A DNA stretch of 64,000 nucleotides from positions 124,001 through 188,000 of the forward strand of contig JAUIEC010000008.1 of the NCBI GenBank assembly GCA_030428945.1, written 5' to 3'. This document shows, one piece after another, positions 43,060 through 52,903 of the stretch. The DNA is from Phycisphaerae bacterium (GTDB lineage Bacteria > Planctomycetota > Phycisphaerae > UBA1845 > Fen-1342). The translations under genes and the position numbers were made by a program. The notes below the pieces were generated by a model that saw only the letters and a program-made list of their open reading frames with translations, was not told the origin of the DNA and searched no databases. Every line of letters begins with the position of its first letter. Positions within the stretch are counted from its first letter, which is position 1.

Positions 43060-43521
43060 GCCTGATCCTCGTTCGTTCGGACTGCGCCCTCGCAGGGCTT
43101 CGCAAGTAGTCCTTTCCATGATAGCGGCTTCGCTACCACACGCTTCGTCAATTGGTTCCAAACCCAGGCTGCCCGAACGACCGATAGGACCCATGGGGAA
43201 CGTCGAAGAAAGCTGGGGCCAGGCGATGAAGCGCTGCGCACGATGGTGTGCTTTGTTCGGACTCATCCAGATTTGTCTGGTCGCAGACTGTGACATGCAG
43301 ACGTCCGGGAAAACGCACGGTCCACGGTTGCCGTTGCAGCAGTGCGGCGTGGGAGCTTGGATCGGCGATTCTGCACAACCTCTCTGACGGAATCGGGACT
43401 TCCTTAGCCAAACTAGCGATTGAGGTAGCCCGTTCACCCGCCGACAGCATTACCGCACAACGGACTGCCCAGCGACAAACAGCGTGCCAAGGCTGCCAGT
43501 GTCGAAGCTAGCCATTGACTC
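43060..43521. other. intergenic region upstream of the 41161-43059 gene
   Basis: Contains the presumed promoter of the kelch gene and one weak candidate ORF at 43226-43387 on the plus strand. No RNA, repeat or clear promoter motif seen. Confidence 0.4.
43226..43387 (+). CDS. possible 53-aa exported protein
   Basis: ATG 43226 opens MKRCARWCALFGLIQICLVADC followed by a short polar tail with two further cysteines or their neighbours. The start looks like a signal or lipoprotein signal (VADC, unusual Asp before Cys), but the ribosome binding site is weak (CCAGGCG) and there is no neighbour on this strand. Could be chance. Confidence 0.25.
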   Translation: MKRCARWCALFGLIQICLVADCDMQTSGKTHGPRLPLQQCGVGAWIGDSAQPL

Positions 43522-44199
43522 CTAAAACCGGATCCCCTTGGCGACTTCGACGAGGACGTCCATCGCCGCCTCACCCATAACGCAGAGCCAGCGATTGCCT
43601 TCGTGAGCCATCACCATGTTGATACCATTGACTGTGTGGGCGGTAAACTCTCTTTCGCCACGCGAAATAGGCTGCCCCTCCGGTGTGCGGAGTGCGGCTC
43701 CGTCGGCAATCGCGACGGTCATAAGCGCGCCGTCCCGTTCAATCAGGACACACGTCAATGTCGTCGCAGCATGCTGGTGAAGACAGCAAGACTTGATGTT
43801 CCCTGGCAGTTCGGGGACCTCCAGCGCGCCGTTGGCTTGTGCAGCAAGGAGTCGATTCGCTTCTTCCACGGTTGATGCTCTCAGGTGCGGCGCGAGCCCG
43901 TTGGCGACATCAAAGTGAATCCGGGCCAGTTCCGTCGGCGCCGCTAGAGCGGATGTGGCACTGTTGCTCAACACCAACCACCCAGTGACGGCCAGAATCA
44001 GGATGGCCGCCGCCGCCGAAGTCGGACGCCACCACAGCTTCCAGAAGACCGGCCTTGCGACCTCGCCCATGACTCGGCCCTGCAGCGTCTGCTCAGCCCA
44101 TTCTTCAAGACTCCGCGTATCGACCGAACGACCGGCGAGCTTCGAAAGTCGCGCCGAGGTTGCCCGGTCCAGCCGATCCTGGTGATCCGTGCCACTCAC
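43522..44199 (-). CDS. single-pass membrane protein, putative anti-sigma factor
   Basis: A 225-aa protein beginning at GTG 44199, overlapping the sigma gene stop as GTGA. A cytoplasmic N-terminal ~60 residues precede one membrane helix (AAAAILILAVTGWLVLSN) and a periplasmic domain of about 140 residues with CC and CVLIERDG motifs. Gene order, coupling and topology fit an anti-sigma factor for the adjacent ECF sigma factor. No zinc-anti-sigma HxxxCxxC motif is seen in the N-terminal part, so the assignment rests on context. Confidence 0.65.
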   Translation of the reverse strand: MSGTDHQDRLDRATSARLSKLAGRSVDTRSLEEWAEQTLQGRVMGEVARPVFWKLWWRPTSAAAAILILAVTGWLVLSNSATSALAAPTELARIHFDVANGLAPHLRASTVEEANRLLAAQANGALEVPELPGNIKSCCLHQHAATTLTCVLIERDGALMTVAIADGAALRTPEGQPISRGEREFTAHTVNGINMVMAHEGNRWLCVMGEAAMDVLVEVAKGIRF

Positions 44200-44795
44200 C
44201 GTGATCCCTCCTTCGAATCAACCCAGCCGCGATGGACTGCATGCTCGTAGAGTCGGTCTCGCAACATGGCCCGCCCCCGGTGGGTTCGGCTCTTAATCGT
44301 CCCCACAGGAACCCCCAGAACCTTGGCCGCCTCGACCTGTTCCATCTGTTCGATGTCGACCAGAAGAAGCGTCCAACGAATTTCATCCGGCAGCACCCGG
44401 AGCGCGTCGATGACGGTCTCGTCATCGAACCGCTCCATCAACTCCTCGGGCTCTTCCCATTGCTCGTCAAAGCGCCCGGGCTGTTGATCTTCTTGGGAGA
44501 GCACGTCCAACTCCTCGGCATTGAGCGATAGATGGGTCGGACGGTGGCGCCTGGTGCGAAGCCAGTCGATATGCGTCCGGCGCATGATGGTGAGCAACCA
44601 TGACCGCATGTCGGTGCCGTCCTGGTAGGAGTCGATCGCGCGCGCGGCTTTCAGCATGGTCTCCTGGGCCAGATCCTCTGCCTGATCCCGGCTTCGGGTC
44701 AGGCATTCCGCGGTCCGCAGCACAACCGACATCAGCGGCCAGGCCAAGCGTCTAAACCGTGCGGCCTGAGCATGAGGAATCGGCCTGCTACTCAT
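44196..44795 (-). CDS. ECF RNA polymerase sigma factor
   Basis: A 199-aa ECF sigma factor. Region 2 is seen in RDQAEDLAQETMLKAARAIDSY and DMRSWLLTIMRRTHIDWLR; region 4 in LPDEIRWTLLLVDIEQMEQV and AAKVLGVPVGTIKSRTHRGRAML. An acidic linker joins them. ATG 44795 is chosen as the start of the conserved part; the frame is open further upstream. It is co-translated with the putative anti-sigma factor. Target promoters are unknown. Confidence 0.9.
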   Translation of the reverse strand: MSSRPIPHAQAARFRRLAWPLMSVVLRTAECLTRSRDQAEDLAQETMLKAARAIDSYQDGTDMRSWLLTIMRRTHIDWLRTRRHRPTHLSLNAEELDVLSQEDQQPGRFDEQWEEPEELMERFDDETVIDALRVLPDEIRWTLLLVDIEQMEQVEAAKVLGVPVGTIKSRTHRGRAMLRDRLYEHAVHRGWVDSKEGSR

Positions 44796-45071
44796 CGGTT
44801 CTATCTTCCTAAACGATGGTCGATCGTCGCCAGGTTCAATGTCACGCAGCTCACTCTGCACGCCTGAGGAGGGGACGGCAACTGAAGCCCGACAGCTGAG
44901 TGCATAGGATAACGCCCAGTAACTCCTCGCCCTTAGCGCAGAAATCACCCCGTAGCTTCACGCATTCCACCTGTCGGCTACTGACTGCAACACAACAACG
45001 AACACTTGGTGATTCCTCGCACGGTGCCGAAGGCGCGGCTTTGCCGCCATTGACCTCCATGGATACGAACA

Positions 45072-46121
45072 TCATGACGTCGCCCCCGATGAAGGTGCCG
45101 TCCTGCAATCACCCGGTGGGCTGTTATTCTCGTGGAATGGAACTTGGCCGGTGGGAATTGCAGCGTCCAGCTCGGCCAGCAATGCCACGAATGCTGCAAC
45201 GACCCGCGGATCAAAATGGGAACCGCTTGCCGCGACGATCAACTCCAGCGCATCGGACTCAGGCATGGCCTGTCGATACGGGCGATCGGATGTCAGTGCG
45301 TCGAAGACATCGGCAACCGCGAAAATCCGGGCGCCCAACGGAATTCCATTGCCAGCCAGTCCCCGGGGATAACCGGTGCCGTCAAAGCGTTCGTGGTGGG
45401 CGTGCACCAGGTCGGCTACGCCTCGAAGGTGATTCGTTGCATTGAGAATGGCATGGCCTACTTCGGCATGTTGCTGCATGATGGCTCGCTCATCGTCGGT
45501 CAGGGGGCCGGGCTTCAGCAGCACGTGGTCCGGCACACCGATCTTGCCCACGTCATGGAGCAGCGCGGCCTCGTGCAGTGTTGCAAGATCGCGCGCACCC
45601 AGCCCCAGCTTTTCACCGATTCGCAGCGACAATTTAGCCACGCGATGCGAATGTTGTTCGGTCTGGTGCTCCCGCGCATCCAGCGCCGCGACCAGCGCAC
45701 GCAGCGTATCGCGACTTGCATCCGCCGCCCGCCTGAGCGCATTCGTTTCGCGCGTCGCCAACCAGCCGGCAAGCAGTCCGACCACCCAGAACGTCACGAT
45801 CTCACCCGACTGGTTCAGGTTCTCCGCCAGCCGGCCAGACCACGCGATCAAAATGTAGGGGGTGTAGATGATCGACACGAGGCCGGCCGATACGATTGCA
45901 CCGCGGATACCGAACCAAATGGCCCCCAGCAGGATCGGCACGATGAACAGCTTACGTAGCACGATATGCAGTGCATGCAGCCAACCGGATGCCGGGGGCG
46001 TAGCCCAGTGGCTGACAGCCACCACAACGATCAGCAGCAGGACCACTAGCCACCGGCGTCCTTTGATGTGCTTCAAGCGCAGCTTGAAGTGCAGAGGTAG
46101 TAACGATCTTGTCGACATCAT
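45072..46121 (-). CDS. membrane-anchored HD-GYP protein
   Basis: A 349-aa protein. The N-terminal ~130 residues hold four or five membrane helices (WLVVLLLIVVVAVSHWA; LFIVPILLGAIWFGIRGAIV). A linker helix leads to an HD-GYP domain: HSHRVAKLSLRIG, HEAALLHDVGKIGVPDHVLLKPGPL, HAEVGHAIL, HHERFDGTGYPRGL and GARIFAVADVFDALTSDRPYR. HD-GYP domains hydrolyse cyclic-di-GMP, so this is a probable membrane sensor-phosphodiesterase. Catalytic residues look intact. Confidence 0.9.
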   Translation of the reverse strand: MMSTRSLLPLHFKLRLKHIKGRRWLVVLLLIVVVAVSHWATPPASGWLHALHIVLRKLFIVPILLGAIWFGIRGAIVSAGLVSIIYTPYILIAWSGRLAENLNQSGEIVTFWVVGLLAGWLATRETNALRRAADASRDTLRALVAALDAREHQTEQHSHRVAKLSLRIGEKLGLGARDLATLHEAALLHDVGKIGVPDHVLLKPGPLTDDERAIMQQHAEVGHAILNATNHLRGVADLVHAHHERFDGTGYPRGLAGNGIPLGARIFAVADVFDALTSDRPYRQAMPESDALELIVAASGSHFDPRVVAAFVALLAELDAAIPTGQVPFHENNSPPGDCRTAPSSGATS

Positions 46122-46186
46122 TAATCAGTGAAAGTCGGTTCGCTGGCATGAGGTTTCATGGTGACTCCTGTAACTCTGCGGTTCCG

Positions 46187-47539
46187 TCAGCCGATGACAC
46201 GCGCCCTGCCCACCGACACTCGGTCCCGAGCCTTGCAGGCCGCTGTAGGTCTGCCACGATTGGCGGAGTCCGTGACCTGCGCGAGAACTGGCGATCGTCG
46301 AACACGCGGTCCACTTCCGGCCGCCTTTCCATTCAATGACAATCGATAGACCTTCTCGGTTTGCGCGGCGATTGTGTCCCATGCAAATAGCGTCTCGGCC
46401 TGACATCGTCCCCTTGCCCCCATCACCTCGGCAGCATCCCGATGCCCCAGCGTCTCGCGCACGCCACGTCCGATGGCTTCGGGATGCACCGGAACGACCA
46501 GGCCCGTTTCACGGTGGCTCACGAACTCCGCCGGCCCGCCGCTGCGCGTGACCACTACCGGTTTTCCAGCGCTCCAAGCTTCCAGGATCACAATGCCAAA
46601 GGGCTCGTTGCGGCTGGGGACGCACACTGCATCCGCGCAATGGAACAGGCTGATGAGTTCCAGGCCGGTTCGATAGCCCACGAACCGCACTGCTTCGTTC
46701 GCACGTAACACCGATGCTCGATCTTCGAGAGGGTCGCGCATGTCGCCATCGCCCGCAAAAATGAACTTGGCGCGCGGGTGTTGGCGAAGGATCGCGGGGA
46801 TTGCTTCAACCAACAAATCAGGGCCTTTTTGCCAAGTGATCCTGCCCGCGAACAGGACGGTTGGATCCTCGGGGGCGATGTCGTAACGGCGCCGAATCGA
46901 CTGGCCGTTGAAGGGTGCATCGAACTTGCGCGGGTCCACGCCATTGTAAATGGCCGCCATCTTGTTCAACGGCACACTGTAAAGGTCGTGCACCTCTTGG
47001 CGCAGGGCCTTCGAAACACAGATAACGTTGCCTGCCACAAATGCGCCTTCCCATTCCAGGTGCCGAATGCGTGCGGAGTCACCATCGTGATTCTGGTTCC
47101 CGCAGCGACCGAATTCAGTCGAATGGATCGTAAAGACGATTGGTCGCCCGAGTTCATTCTTGATTCGGCGTAACGCATGCGTGCTCAGCCAGTCGTGACC
47201 GTGAACGACGTCGAAGGGCCCGACCAGTTCTTCGACCTCTCCGATCTGAAGAAGGAAGCTGTCCCCCATGCGCCTGGCGTACTCGACAAAGTCGAATGTC
47301 TCGGGGTCAAAAGCGCACCGGTGGTAATGTACCCCGCCGATGCAGTCATAGGCCGCCTGGCCGGGTGCGGTCCGTGTAAACACATGGACCCGATGCCCGC
47401 CCGCGTTCAACGCGGCGGCAAGCTCCGTGACGTGCATCGCCAGGCCGCCCACGACGATCGAGTATGCGCTCTCCCACGACAGCAGCGCAATCGAGAGAGG
47501 GGCGGCTGGCTGATGGTTTCCATGCGTTGTTTGGGGCAT
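46187..47539 (-). CDS. GT4-family glycosyltransferase, glycogen-synthase-like
   Basis: A 450-aa GT-B enzyme. N-terminal Rossmann domain with SWESAYSIVVGGLAMHVTELAAAL, VVHGHDWLSTHALRRIK and FTIHSTEFGR. C-terminal nucleotide-sugar domain with LFAGRITWQKGPDLLVEA, FIFAGDGDM and the E-x7-E motif region SRNEPFGIVILEAWSAGKPV. The layout matches actinobacterial-type glycogen synthase and related trehalose/maltodextrin glycosyltransferases. Start chosen at ATG 47539 (MPQTTHGNH). Nearby CBM48 and glucan-phosphorylase fragments support a glycogen connection. Confidence 0.85.
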   Translation of the reverse strand: MPQTTHGNHQPAAPLSIALLSWESAYSIVVGGLAMHVTELAAALNAGGHRVHVFTRTAPGQAAYDCIGGVHYHRCAFDPETFDFVEYARRMGDSFLLQIGEVEELVGPFDVVHGHDWLSTHALRRIKNELGRPIVFTIHSTEFGRCGNQNHDGDSARIRHLEWEGAFVAGNVICVSKALRQEVHDLYSVPLNKMAAIYNGVDPRKFDAPFNGQSIRRRYDIAPEDPTVLFAGRITWQKGPDLLVEAIPAILRQHPRAKFIFAGDGDMRDPLEDRASVLRANEAVRFVGYRTGLELISLFHCADAVCVPSRNEPFGIVILEAWSAGKPVVVTRSGGPAEFVSHRETGLVVPVHPEAIGRGVRETLGHRDAAEVMGARGRCQAETLFAWDTIAAQTEKVYRLSLNGKAAGSGPRVRRSPVLAQVTDSANRGRPTAACKARDRVSVGRARVIG

Positions 47540-47754
47540 CGTGCCAAACGCTCCTGACCACGAGTTCCACACCGTCCGTCCGGGCGGGCAACCTGACCAA
47601 CGCCCTCTACCGATCAGAACGACTTTGGCGCGAGGTCAGGTTCCATATCTCTCAAGATCGGTCTGCCATGGAACTCGGAGCCCCGTCGGTCTCGTTTGGA
47701 AATGAGAGGCGACGAGCGTCGCCCGCGCGGACGCCCAAACTCCGGAGGCACTTC

Positions 47755-48640
47755 ATGTACGCCCAACCGGCGAAACGGAACGCCCAAGTCGGCGCCGCTC
47801 TTCTGACGTTGAATTGTGCGGGCGCCGCGCTCGCCCAGATCAGCCACTCATCCGGAGACCGCCAAACGGCGAAGCGCGGCGGCTCCGATTCGATGGAAGT
47901 TGCGCTTCCCAAACAACTTGCAGAACTCCGCGAGAAGGTCGCCCGGCTGGAAGCCGCGCTGGAGCAGAATCACCAGGTCCAGTCTTCAGGAACGAAGGCA
48001 CCGTCATATCACGACGGAATGGGACGCGGAGACGCCAGCATGTCCATGAGCGGAGCCGGGACGAAAAGTGGCATGGCGAAGAGCGACCAGAAGTCCGGAA
48101 TGAGCATGGGCATGATGCGCAGTGGAATGACGGACACGTCCAACGGCTCCGGGCAGCTGTCCAGGATGGGCATGGGGAAGATGGGCAAAGGCATCCGGAT
48201 GATGGGAATGACGAAGGGGATCGGTGGATCCCAAGGCATGGCCATGCAGTCCGCACTGCCCGGTTTCCCGGGTGCATCAAACCTATACCATATCGGGGCG
48301 ACGGGCTTCTTCCTCGAACCATGCCGACCACATTCGACTGACCGCCGAGCAGCAGGCCGCACTCAACGAGATCAAGGAAAAGACCGCGCTGGAGCAGACC
48401 ACAACAGAACGGGAGATCGAGGAAGGGGAACAACAACCTTGGCAGGCGACCGCCTCAGACCGGCCTGGTGTCTGGAGGCCAAGATTCGTCAGTTTCGAGA
48501 AGTTGCGCGGCGACCAACGAATCGCCTTCATCAGGTCCGTCGGCGAGGCGGACGAGGTGCTAGGCCGTGAACCTCAGACGTTGACTGGCACACACTCCGG
48601 CCCGAGGTCGCCGGCGGCTCATACCAACCATCAGCCATAG
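47755..48640 (+). pseudogene. Met-rich exported protein, CpxP/Spy-like, frameshifted
   Basis: ATG 47755 with a strong GGAGG opens a signal peptide, a coiled coil (LPKQLAELREKVARLEAAL) and a methionine-rich region (GMSMGMMRSGMTD, RMGMGKMGKGIRMMGM) typical of copper binding. Near 48313 the frame breaks; the expected continuation FFL.HADHIRLTAEQQAALNEI lies in the next frame. It breaks again around 48470-48500, where EAKIRQF is in the first frame and FEKLRGDQRIAFIRSVGEA in the second. The intact parent would be a heavy-metal-resistor/CpxP-like protein. Either a decayed gene or indel errors. Confidence 0.7.
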
Positions 48641-48650
48641 GAGCGTGACC

Positions 48651-48950
48651 ATGACATCAAGAGCCAGAAGTAAGCAGAAGACGACGAAACTTCGCTGTAA
48701 AGCGCCCGATGCCGAATCGGTGTTTGTGGCTGGGACCTTCAATGACTGGAACCCAACAGCCACGCCGTTGGAGCGTTCGGGTAACGGAGACTGGAGCGCT
48801 CATCTCGATCTGGCGCCGGGGCGCTACGAGTTCAAGTTCATCGTCGACGGCGATTGGTGCTGCGCACCAGGGTGCGAGGCAGATCACGTCTGTCCCGACT
48901 GTGTGCCCAACGACTGCGGCACGATGAACCGGTTATTGGAAGTGAAATGA
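48651..48950 (+). CDS. stand-alone CBM48-type glycogen-binding protein
   Basis: A 99-aa protein starting at ATG 48651 (AGGAG upstream; a GTG two codons earlier is possible). The whole chain is an isoamylase-N/AMPK-type glycogen-binding module: [41 protein letters not shown]. It has three extra cysteines ([20 protein letters not shown]) that may stabilise it or bind metal. Small stand-alone CBM48 proteins occur in planctomycetes and others; role in glycogen binding or regulation is inferred. Confidence 0.8.
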   Translation: MTSRARSKQKTTKLRCKAPDAESVFVAGTFNDWNPTATPLERSGNGDWSAHLDLAPGRYEFKFIVDGDWCCAPGCEADHVCPDCVPNDCGTMNRLLEVK

Positions 48951-49143
48951 GCAAGGCCATCGCGCATACATCTCCTCGTCGTCTTCGGCGCGATCCAGAA
49001 TGCTGGCGTTTCTGGCGGTGCATTCACGGCTCTCGCTGGATTCTTCGTGCTGCTCGACGTTCAATGCCGCAACCGGCGTCGGTCTCACGGCGAAGCTTGG
49101 CCAGGTGGCGACGTCAACTGCACGGCGGCCGCCGCCACACCGC

Positions 49144-49491
49144 ATGAATCACTCACGCGAAGTCATCGCCTATTTCTCGATGGAGATCGCGCTTGAGCCC
49201 GACCTGCCGATCTACAGTGGCGGTCTGGGCATGTTCGCGGGCGACACCATCCGCTCTGCCGCCGATCTGGCGTGTCCATGGTGGCCGGGTCGCTGCTGCA
49301 TCGACACGGCTACTTTTGCCAGCGAATCCTCAAGAGCATGCCCGGGTCGAACAGTGCCCGAGCAGTCAGAGGCCCCCGAGTTCCCCAGGTGGGGCCCGGG
49401 CGCGTCGCGGGCCTACGGCGCCCTGGACGGCGACGGCGATCTGTCGGGCCTCGACGACCTGCTCGCGAACTTCGGAGCCAGTTGCCCCTAG
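49144..49491 (+). pseudogene. glucan phosphorylase N-terminal remnant joined to a dockerin remnant
   Basis: ATG 49144 opens the conserved alpha-glucan phosphorylase start [20 protein letters not shown] and [18 protein letters not shown]. The next conserved part ([12 protein letters not shown]) is in another frame, and then homology ends. After about 40 unrelated codons the frame ends with [19 protein letters not shown] and SCP, a dockerin-like tail of a different gene. A deletion seems to have fused two gene ends. Confidence 0.75.
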
Positions 49492-49762
49492 AACGGAAGC
49501 AGCGTGTTGGCCAAGGCTTGCGGCGGCGTCCGGACAGGTTCAGGTGCAACCTGTCCCGCGTTTGCCAGCGTGTGGACGGATCGGTGAGATCCACCATCTG
49601 ACTGCCTTCGCGCGGGGCGAGGCTGGCGTTGATGACCAGGACACCCGATGACGGTTTTTCATATCAAGCTGCCTACTGCTGTCCAAACAAGCCTCATCGC
49701 CTTCGCAGAATAATCTGGTCTGATCAGGCGTGCTTGCCCGACCGGGACCCGCAGGCGACCTA

Positions 49763-52700
49763 CTACCAGCTCGCTTGCAATGCAGCCACGTCGGAGAGGT
49801 CGATGTCGCCGTCAAGGTCCCCGTCAAACGCGGCGAGGCATTCTGACACCGAGTAGGGTACAGCGGCGAGCGGCGGATTGTCCGGACCGTTGAGGCAGTC
49901 GAGCAGGATCACGAGATCGGCTGTGTCGCTTACGCCGTTCTGGTCGATGTCGCCCGGTGTGATGCCGTACTCGTACGCTCCGCGGTCTACGGCCAGCCCG
50001 GCGAAGCGAGGTCGATTGAGCAGATCGGCCGTGATGCCACCTGGCACATAGGCGTCGAGTCCGGTGTCGATCGCCGGCGAACCAGCCGCCAGCCGAGCGT
50101 CGTCATCGGGTGTGCCGTACGCGTCATCGAAGCCGTCGCCGTCGCGCAGCAACGGATCCGATCCGTTGTTCTGCATTCCGCCGAGCGAACCCGTCCAACC
50201 TTGCACGATGCAGTGCTGCAGGTCGGGTGTCGAGGTGAAACCGTCAACCTGGGCAACCTCCGTCATGCTCGCGCCAACGCTGTTGTCCCACAGGATCGTG
50301 TTGCGCAGTAGCGGATCGCTCTCGTAGTTGTACATTCCACCCCCGGCAATGCTGGCGACATTGCCCGCGAGCGTGCAGTTGATCAGCGTGACTTCGCTTG
50401 CGAATGAGTTTCCGATCGCGCCCCCGAACGGCGCCGTGTTGCCGGTCAGCAGGCAGTTGATCAGGGTTGCGGCGGAATCGCTGTAGTTGTTTATGCCTCC
50501 GCCGTCGCCGTCGGCCGCGTTGCCCCGCAGGACGCAGTTGACGAGCCTGGGCGTGGAACCGAACAGGGCCCGCAGGCCGCCACCGTACTGGGCGTGGTTG
50601 TCGGCGATCAGGCAATCCGTGAGCTCGGGCGCGCAGTCAGTGTAGAAGTACAGACCGCCGCCTTCGCCGTCGGTCGGCCGAACGTGGTTGACGAAGACGC
50701 AGTCGCGCAGGACGGGATCGCACTCAAAGAGGGCCGCCAAGCCGAGGCCGTAGCGGGCGTAGTTGTTGTCGAACGAGCAGCCGTCAAGCGTAGGCGCGCA
50801 CTGGCTGTAGTTGTAGATCCCGCCGCCGAGACCGGACGCACCGCCGTCATTTTCGATGAAGTCGCATTCTTCCAGCGTTGGGCTGGACCCGAAGAAAACG
50901 GCCATCCCTGCACCGAAGTCGGCAAAGTTGTCACGGATCACGCAGCGCCGCAGCGTCGGACTGCTCGCGACGTAACAGTGCACGCCGGCGCCGCCGGCCG
51001 GCCAGGTCTGGCTGAGGGCGACGTTCAGGTGGATCGTGCAGTCTTCCAATGTGCCGGTTGCACCCCAAGCGCAGTATACGCCGGCGCCCCGCATAGCGGC
51101 GTTCTCGCGGATATCGCAGTTTCGGATGGTCGGGTTACCGTTACCGTAGATCCGAATACCGCCGCCGCCGTCGTTCGGATCGGCGTCGGCGAAACCGTCG
51201 CGAATCGTGAAGCCATCCAGGATCGCGGTCGCGCCGCAGGCGCTTCCGTCGACCACGTGATAGCTGTTGTCCACCGATGTGCCGGGAGAGCCGATTTCGC
51301 CGCTCAGAATCGTCACGTTCGCAACCGGGTCACGCTGCGTCGCCACTGTCTCCGTGCCCCCAAAGCCCCCGAGCAGCGCCACACCATCAACCAGACCGAA
51401 GCTGCGCGAACGGTCACCTCCGCCGCTATCAGGCGTGTACGTGCCAGCCCGCACCCAGATCTCGCTGACTGCCCCGTTCGCGCCCCCGGCGAGGCAGGTT
51501 GCCTCGCGCAGGTCGTGAATCGCCGCTGCCCAGGTCGCGCCGTCGCCGCCCGGTGGGGCGGCGGCATCGACACGCAGTACGCCGGGCAGCCCCGGGACGG
51601 CTGTCGGCCGGAAGTTGGCCACGTGGATGGAAGTTTCGTTGATCGTGCGGGCGGTGTCGCACGGGTTCGGGAAACCCTGGGCCACGCCGGTCGGGCCCGG
51701 GTTGGGCGGGCTCGGTCCGGGCCAGCTCACGCTGGGATTGGCGAAGTACGCGATGGCGGGAATGCCGGCGGCCACGCCCATGAGGGTCTGCCACTGACTG
51801 CCAGGCTCAACGTACCCGTACGCATACTCGGCCCAGGGTATGTCCGTGGTGTTAGCGCGGTCGTGTGTGCAGAACAGGTTGTGGCCGAACTCATGGGCCA
51901 TCGTCAGCAGCGCCGCGTTGTCGTCGCGGAGGAGCGAGAAGCCACTGGCCCCGACCCCGGTCAGCGTCGGATCCGGGAAGTAGCCGATGCCGCCCGTGTT
52001 GAGTTGGTCCACCCAGAGGCTGACGCAGTCCGCGCCGTATTGATCGCGGAGCGCATGCGCTTCGTCAACGAAGCCGTCGTTGGGATCGACCAGTCGCGGG
52101 CCATCTATCGCCCAGTTGCCCGACTCGGCGTAGGTGACTTCCTGGCTATGGACCAGGAACACTGAGGTGTTGATGCCACTGCGGGTGAACGCGGCGTTGG
52201 TGTCGGCCAGGGCGAGGTCGATCAGGGCCTGCATCTGGGCGGTCCCGCCGGCCGCAGCGCGGGCCTGGATCGTGTAAAGCACCAGCACGTCAATCTGCGA
52301 CCCGTCGTCGCAGAAGTGTCCGGCGCCGCCGGCCGCCCGTAGTGCGGGCCGAACGCTGCGTTGTCCGTCGGCCGGATGGATCCTCGCATGCCGAGGCTGG
52401 GGCGCACGAGTCTCCGACTCGCTCGCGGACTTGCGCGAGCGTGAGACGGGTATACCTCCGGCGCATGTCGCCAGAGTCGCGACATCCAACGCACGCGTCA
52501 GCACGACGCCCGGCGTCAAGCCCGGACGCAACTCGATGACACGCCCATCGCCCGGTCGGATGGCCCCGGCGATGGTCCCGAGGTCGCTGACAACGAGCGT
52601 GACGCTGCTGTGATTCGAACTACGCACACGGCCGAACCAGGCGTGCCGCCCGCGCCCGAGATCCCGGACCGTATCGAGCTGAAGGTGCAACTCCGACTCA

Positions 52701-52903
52701 TGCATGGCGATGTCGAGGCCGAGCGGGGCCGCATGCGTGCACAGCATGCGCCGGTCTTCGGGTGAAATCACACAATGGAAAGGCGGGGCATGGCCGGTTG
52801 CTGACTCGGATAGCGTCCCTGGCTGCGCGGCACCGAGAATCGTGCCGCTCCAGGCGATGCAGAAGCCGGCCGCCAGCCCAACCACGGATGACTGCGTGAT
52901 CAT
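49763..52903 (-). CDS. exported zinc metalloprotease with parallel beta-helix and dockerin-like tail
   Basis: A 1046-aa exported protein. Signal peptide (SSVVGLAAGFCIAWSGTILGA) and propeptide-like region, then a reprolysin-type catalytic domain with IDVLVLYTIQARAAAGG and the zinc motif HEFGHNLFCTHD (HExxHxxxxxH). A right-handed beta-helix of many PTLRRCVIRDN / GGGIYNYS turns follows (about 530-940), and dockerin-like units end the chain (GDIDQNGVSDTADLVILLDCLN, DGDLDGDIDLSDVAALQ). The catalytic residues are intact, so it is probably an active secreted peptidase. No propeptide cysteine switch was identified. Confidence 0.87.
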   Translation of the reverse strand: MITQSSVVGLAAGFCIAWSGTILGAAQPGTLSESATGHAPPFHCVISPEDRRMLCTHAAPLGLDIAMHESELHLQLDTVRDLGRGRHAWFGRVRSSNHSSVTLVVSDLGTIAGAIRPGDGRVIELRPGLTPGVVLTRALDVATLATCAGGIPVSRSRKSASESETRAPQPRHARIHPADGQRSVRPALRAAGGAGHFCDDGSQIDVLVLYTIQARAAAGGTAQMQALIDLALADTNAAFTRSGINTSVFLVHSQEVTYAESGNWAIDGPRLVDPNDGFVDEAHALRDQYGADCVSLWVDQLNTGGIGYFPDPTLTGVGASGFSLLRDDNAALLTMAHEFGHNLFCTHDRANTTDIPWAEYAYGYVEPGSQWQTLMGVAAGIPAIAYFANPSVSWPGPSPPNPGPTGVAQGFPNPCDTARTINETSIHVANFRPTAVPGLPGVLRVDAAAPPGGDGATWAAAIHDLREATCLAGGANGAVSEIWVRAGTYTPDSGGGDRSRSFGLVDGVALLGGFGGTETVATQRDPVANVTILSGEIGSPGTSVDNSYHVVDGSACGATAILDGFTIRDGFADADPNDGGGGIRIYGNGNPTIRNCDIRENAAMRGAGVYCAWGATGTLEDCTIHLNVALSQTWPAGGAGVHCYVASSPTLRRCVIRDNFADFGAGMAVFFGSSPTLEECDFIENDGGASGLGGGIYNYSQCAPTLDGCSFDNNYARYGLGLAALFECDPVLRDCVFVNHVRPTDGEGGGLYFYTDCAPELTDCLIADNHAQYGGGLRALFGSTPRLVNCVLRGNAADGDGGGINNYSDSAATLINCLLTGNTAPFGGAIGNSFASEVTLINCTLAGNVASIAGGGMYNYESDPLLRNTILWDNSVGASMTEVAQVDGFTSTPDLQHCIVQGWTGSLGGMQNNGSDPLLRDGDGFDDAYGTPDDDARLAAGSPAIDTGLDAYVPGGITADLLNRPRFAGLAVDRGAYEYGITPGDIDQNGVSDTADLVILLDCLNGPDNPPLAAVPYSVSECLAAFDGDLDGDIDLSDVAALQASW

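Noticed and set aside
44796..45071. Small open frames between the sigma factor and HD-GYP genes
   Set aside because: No ribosome binding site, domain or codon pattern distinguishes them from chance.
50594..52165. 523-codon open frame opposite the metalloprotease gene
   Set aside because: Shadow frame; the minus strand has signal peptide, HEFGH motif, beta-helix and dockerin-like tail.
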